From assembly GCA_044226035.1 (NCBI GenBank), contig JBGAHT010000063.1, positions 1 through 14,449 on the forward strand: 14,449 nt of DNA, given 5' to 3'. Positions within the stretch are counted from its first letter, which is position 1, and the number at the start of each line of letters is the position of its first letter. The stretch is from Pseudoluteimonas sp044226035. GTDB taxonomy: Bacteria; Pseudomonadota; Gammaproteobacteria; Xanthomonadales; Xanthomonadaceae. Below are positions 12,397-14,449 of this stretch, piece by piece. The position numbers and the translations under genes were made by a program. The notes beneath the pieces are model-generated. The model was not told the origin of the DNA, made no database searches, and saw only the letters and a list, made by a program, of their open reading frames with translations.

Positions 12397-14449
12397 ATGA
12401 GCACTCCCGCCGAGACCATTCCCGCCCAGCAGCCGCAGCCGGTGCCGCTGCGCTTCGTGACCGCCGCCAGCCTGTTCGACGGCCACGACGCGGCGATCAA
12501 CATCATGCGCCGGCTGATCCAGGCGCAGGGCGCGGAGGTCATCCACCTCGGCCACAACCGCGCGGTCGAGGACGTGGTGCGCGCGGCGCTGCAGGAGGAC
12601 GCCGACGCCATCGCCCTGTCCAGCTACCAGGGCGGCCACGTCGAGTACTTCAAGTACATGGTCGACATGCTCCGGGAACGCGGCGCGCCGCACGTGCGCG
12701 TGTTCGGCGGCGGCGGCGGCACCATCACCCCCGAGGAAATCCGCGAACTCGAGGCCTACGGCGTCGAGCGCATCTACCACCCCAACGACGGCATGAAGAT
12801 GGGGCTGGTGGAGATGATCGAGGACGTGGTGGCCCGCGCTGACGCGGGCCGGGATTCGGGATTCGGGATTGGGGATCCGCAAGGGCAAAAGCCTGCCATC
12901 GATGACGAGATCGCGATCGGGCGCATGCTCAGCGCGATCGAGGACGGGGCCTTTTCCGAATCCGAACTCGCCTTGATGCGCAGGGGCTGGTCGAAGTCCA
13001 CCGGCGAATCCCCAATTTCCAATCCCCAATCCCGCCCGACCACGCCAGTGGTCGGCATCACCGGCACCGGCGGCGCGGGCAAGTCCTCGGTCACCGACGA
13101 ACTGCTGAACCGCTTCCTCGCCAGCTTCCCGAAGATGCGCATCGCGGTGATCAGCGTCGACCCGACCCGGCGCCGCAGCGGCGGCGCGCTGCTCGGCGAC
13201 CGCATCCGCATGAACTCGCTGCGCAGCCACCGCGTGTACATGCGTTCGATGGCCACGCGCCGGCAGAACGTGGCGACCAACGCGGTGCTCAAGGATTGCA
13301 TCGCCTTCCTCAAGTCGCTGGGCTACGACCTGGTCATCGTCGAGACCGCCGGCATCGGCCAGAGCGATTCGGAAATCGTCGACCTGGTCGATTTCCCGAT
13401 GTACGTGATGACCAGCGACTACGGCGCGGCCTCGCAGCTCGAGAAGATCGACATGCTCGACTACGCCGAGCTGATCGTGCTCAACAAGTACGACAAGCGC
13501 GGCGCCGAGGACGCGCTGCGCGACGTGCGCAAGCAGTGGAAGCGCAACCGCGCCGCGTTCAAGACCGCGGACGAGGACGTGCCGGTCTATCCGACGATTG
13601 CCAGCCAGTTCAACGACCCCGGCATCAGCTGGATGTTCGCCAACCTGTGCCGGCTGCTGCGGGAAAAGCTGGGGACCGGGGACCGGGGGCCAGGGACCGG
13701 GAATGCGCGCTGCGACTTCGATCCGAAGATCGACACCTCGCTCAAGGAACCGCGTGCCACGGTGCTGATCCCCGGCGCGCGCGTGCGCTACCTCGCCGAA
13801 ATCGCCGAGCAGGGCCGCGGCATCAACGCCCGCATCGAATCGCAGGCGGAGATCGCCGACCGCGCGCAATCGCTGTGGCAGGCGCTGCAGGAACTGGGCG
13901 ACGCGAAGTTGCCGAAGCAGTTGGAGTTGTACGACGCGAATGATTTGCTTCCCTCTCCCACCGGGAGAGGGATCGAGGGTGAGGGGCGATCGAGCGATGC
14001 TGCCTCCGTTGCCCCTCACCCCAACCCCTCTCCCGAGGGGAGAGGGGCGCAAGCGGTTGACCGCTCGCTCCTCACCCTGCGCCAGCGCTACAACGACGCG
14101 GTCCAGTCGCTGGCCAGCGAAAACCTCAAGCTGCTGCGCGAATGGCCGGCGCGGCTGAAGTCGATCACCGACGAATTCACCGAGTACCAGGTGCGCGGCA
14201 AGGCCATCCGGGTCGAGAACTACCGCGAATCGCTCTCGCACCAGCAGATCCCGAAGATCGCCGCGCCGAGCTACAAGAGCTGGGGCGAGCTGCTGGTGTT
14301 CCTCGGCAAGGAGAACCTGCCGGGTTCGTATCCCTACACCGGCGGCGTGTATCCCTACCGCCGCACCGGCGAGGACCCGATCCGCATGTTCGCGGGCGAG
14401 GGCACGCCCGAACGCACCAACCGCCGCTTCCACTACCTCAGCGTCGGCC
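12397..14449 (+). CDS. icmF: Fused isobutyryl-CoA mutase IcmF (5' part, runs off the window)
   Basis: The first 684 residues of an adenosylcobalamin-dependent acyl-CoA mutase with a built-in G-protein chaperone; no stop before the window ends. The N-terminal B12-binding domain has FDGHDAAINIMRR with the cobalt-ligand His30, SSYQGGH and VFGGGGGTIT. The G domain has P-loop GTGGAGKS (223-230), VETAGIGQSD from about 315, and NKYD (363-366). The mutase barrel begins near 560 and shows the IcmF signature LPGSYPYTGGVYPYR, then MFAGEGTPERTNRRFHYLS. The order B12, G protein, mutase defines IcmF rather than methylmalonyl-CoA mutase. It interconverts isobutyryl- and butyryl-CoA; some members act on isovaleryl/pivalyl-CoA. 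ATG 12397 gives the canonical start. Four repeat-derived stretches interrupt it, at about residues 151-161, 203-214, 426-436 and 517-551, all in frame. Confidence 0.93.
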   Translation, partial: MSTPAETIPAQQPQPVPLRFVTAASLFDGHDAAINIMRRLIQAQGAEVIHLGHNRAVEDVVRAALQEDADAIALSSYQGGHVEYFKYMVDMLRERGAPHVRVFGGGGGTITPEEIRELEAYGVERIYHPNDGMKMGLVEMIEDVVARADAGRDSGFGIGDPQGQKPAIDDEIAIGRMLSAIEDGAFSESELALMRRGWSKSTGESPISNPQSRPTTPVVGITGTGGAGKSSVTDELLNRFLASFPKMRIAVISVDPTRRRSGGALLGDRIRMNSLRSHRVYMRSMATRRQNVATNAVLKDCIAFLKSLGYDLVIVETAGIGQSDSEIVDLVDFPMYVMTSDYGAASQLEKIDMLDYAELIVLNKYDKRGAEDALRDVRKQWKRNRAAFKTADEDVPVYPTIASQFNDPGISWMFANLCRLLREKLGTGDRGPGTGNARCDFDPKIDTSLKEPRATVLIPGARVRYLAEIAEQGRGINARIESQAEIADRAQSLWQALQELGDAKLPKQLELYDANDLLPSPTGRGIEGEGRSSDAASVAPHPNPSPEGRGAQAVDRSLLTLRQRYNDAVQSLASENLKLLREWPARLKSITDEFTEYQVRGKAIRVENYRESLSHQQIPKIAAPSYKSWGELLVFLGKENLPGSYPYTGGVYPYRRTGEDPIRMFAGEGTPERTNRRFHYLSVG
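12849..12877 (+). repeat. GGGATTC array inside icmF
   Basis: Successive GGGATTC, GGGATTC, GGGATT and GGGGATC units, translated as about DSGFGIGD between the B12 and G domains. Arrays of this kind are usual in intergenic DNA of Xanthomonas/Lysobacter relatives. On the coding strand the G-runs at 12851-12874 fit a G-quadruplex pattern with loops of 4, 4 and 3 bases. Confidence 0.75.
13005..13036 (-). repeat. Inverted partner of the GGGATTC array inside icmF
   Basis: GAATCCCCAATTTCCAATCC followed by CCAATCCCGCC is, on the minus strand, the same family as the array at 12849-12877. Translated in frame as about ESPISNPQSRP, just before the P-loop of the G domain. Confidence 0.7.
13671..13701 (+). 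repeat. GGGACC array inside icmF
   Basis: GGGGACC twice, then GGGGGCCA, GGGACC and GGG. Five G-runs are each separated by three bases, a very regular G-quadruplex pattern on the coding strand. Translated as about GTGDRGPGTGN at the end of the G domain. Confidence 0.75.
13949..14048. repeat. Head-to-head pair of palindromic repeats inside icmF
   Basis: The left element has a perfect hairpin CCCTCTCCC-ACC-GGGAGAGGG (13951-13971). The right one has CCCCTCTCCC-GAG-GGGAGAGGGG (14025-14047). GGGTGAGGGGC (13977-13987) and GCCCCTCACCC (14011-14021) form an 11-bp outer inverted repeat around a 23-base centre. The halves are inverted copies of the same extragenic repeat. Translated in frame as LLPSPTGRG... 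and PHPNPSPEGRG (residues 517-550), between G domain and mutase barrel. Confidence 0.85.

Noticed and set aside
12355..14433. Minus-strand 692-codon frame over icmF
   Set aside because: Antisense shadow with RIPNPESRIP- and PGPWPPVPGP-type peptides that come from the repeats; IcmF motifs on the plus strand are clear.
12397..14449. icmF as a frameshifted pseudogene because of the repeats
   Set aside because: The frame is open throughout and all domain motifs before and after each repeat are in the same frame.
1..14449. tRNA, rRNA, insertion sequence or transposase genes
   Set aside because: None recognised on either strand; the repeats found are non-coding palindromes or arrays without an associated transposase here.

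Overview
This is a GC-rich window with the look of a gamma-proteobacterial chromosome, most likely from the Xanthomonadaceae/Lysobacteraceae (Lysobacter, Luteimonas or a relative). I infer this from gene content (a liu-type leucine cluster with leucine dehydrogenase and fused IcmF, and a short ~610-residue FeoB with a tiny cysteine-tailed partner) and from dispersed repeats typical of that family (TTGTAGGAGCGG palindromes, GGGATTC and GGGACC arrays, CCCTCTCCC/GGGAGAGGG hairpins). I ran no database search.

Layout. 6-788 (-) is a LiuC-type enoyl-CoA hydratase. It is divergent from an iron operon at 892-3220 (+): feoA, feoB and a small membrane protein ending in CGGCNGC, all with overlapping stop/start codons. 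The two promoters lie back to back in an inverted repeat, and a Fur-box-like site covers the feo start region. Convergent to this, 3227-4095 (-) holds a bactofilin and a zinc-ribbon protein whose start overlaps the bactofilin stop. 4420-5577 (+) is a lower-GC gene for an exported seven-repeat GloVer protein. 5621-7228 (-) is the methylcrotonyl-CoA carboxylase carboxyltransferase subunit. Next come two small alanine-rich lipoprotein genes (7465-7815 and 8015-8380, both -), each followed by intrinsic terminators; one terminator is part of a 34-bp tandem array. 8502-12131 (-) carries a thiolase, isovaleryl-CoA dehydrogenase and leucine dehydrogenase. 12397-14449 (+) is the 5' two thirds of icmF, which runs off the window.

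Together the metabolic genes take leucine, valine and isoleucine into central metabolism: leucine dehydrogenase deaminates them, LiuA makes 3-methylcrotonyl-CoA, LiuB carboxylates it, LiuC hydrates methylglutaconyl-CoA, and the thiolase handles acetoacetyl-CoA. IcmF interconverts isobutyryl- and butyryl-CoA-type branched and straight acyl-CoAs using B12. The biotin-bearing carboxylase subunit and HMG-CoA lyase are not in the window and may lie to the left of position 1. The leucine set is split by about 4.8 kb of iron-transport, cytoskeletal and exported-protein genes.

The most unusual signal is icmF. Its open frame has absorbed four dispersed-repeat elements at or near domain junctions. On the coding strand two are G-quadruplex-type G-run arrays and one is a composite of perfect hairpins; the frame stays open through all of them.
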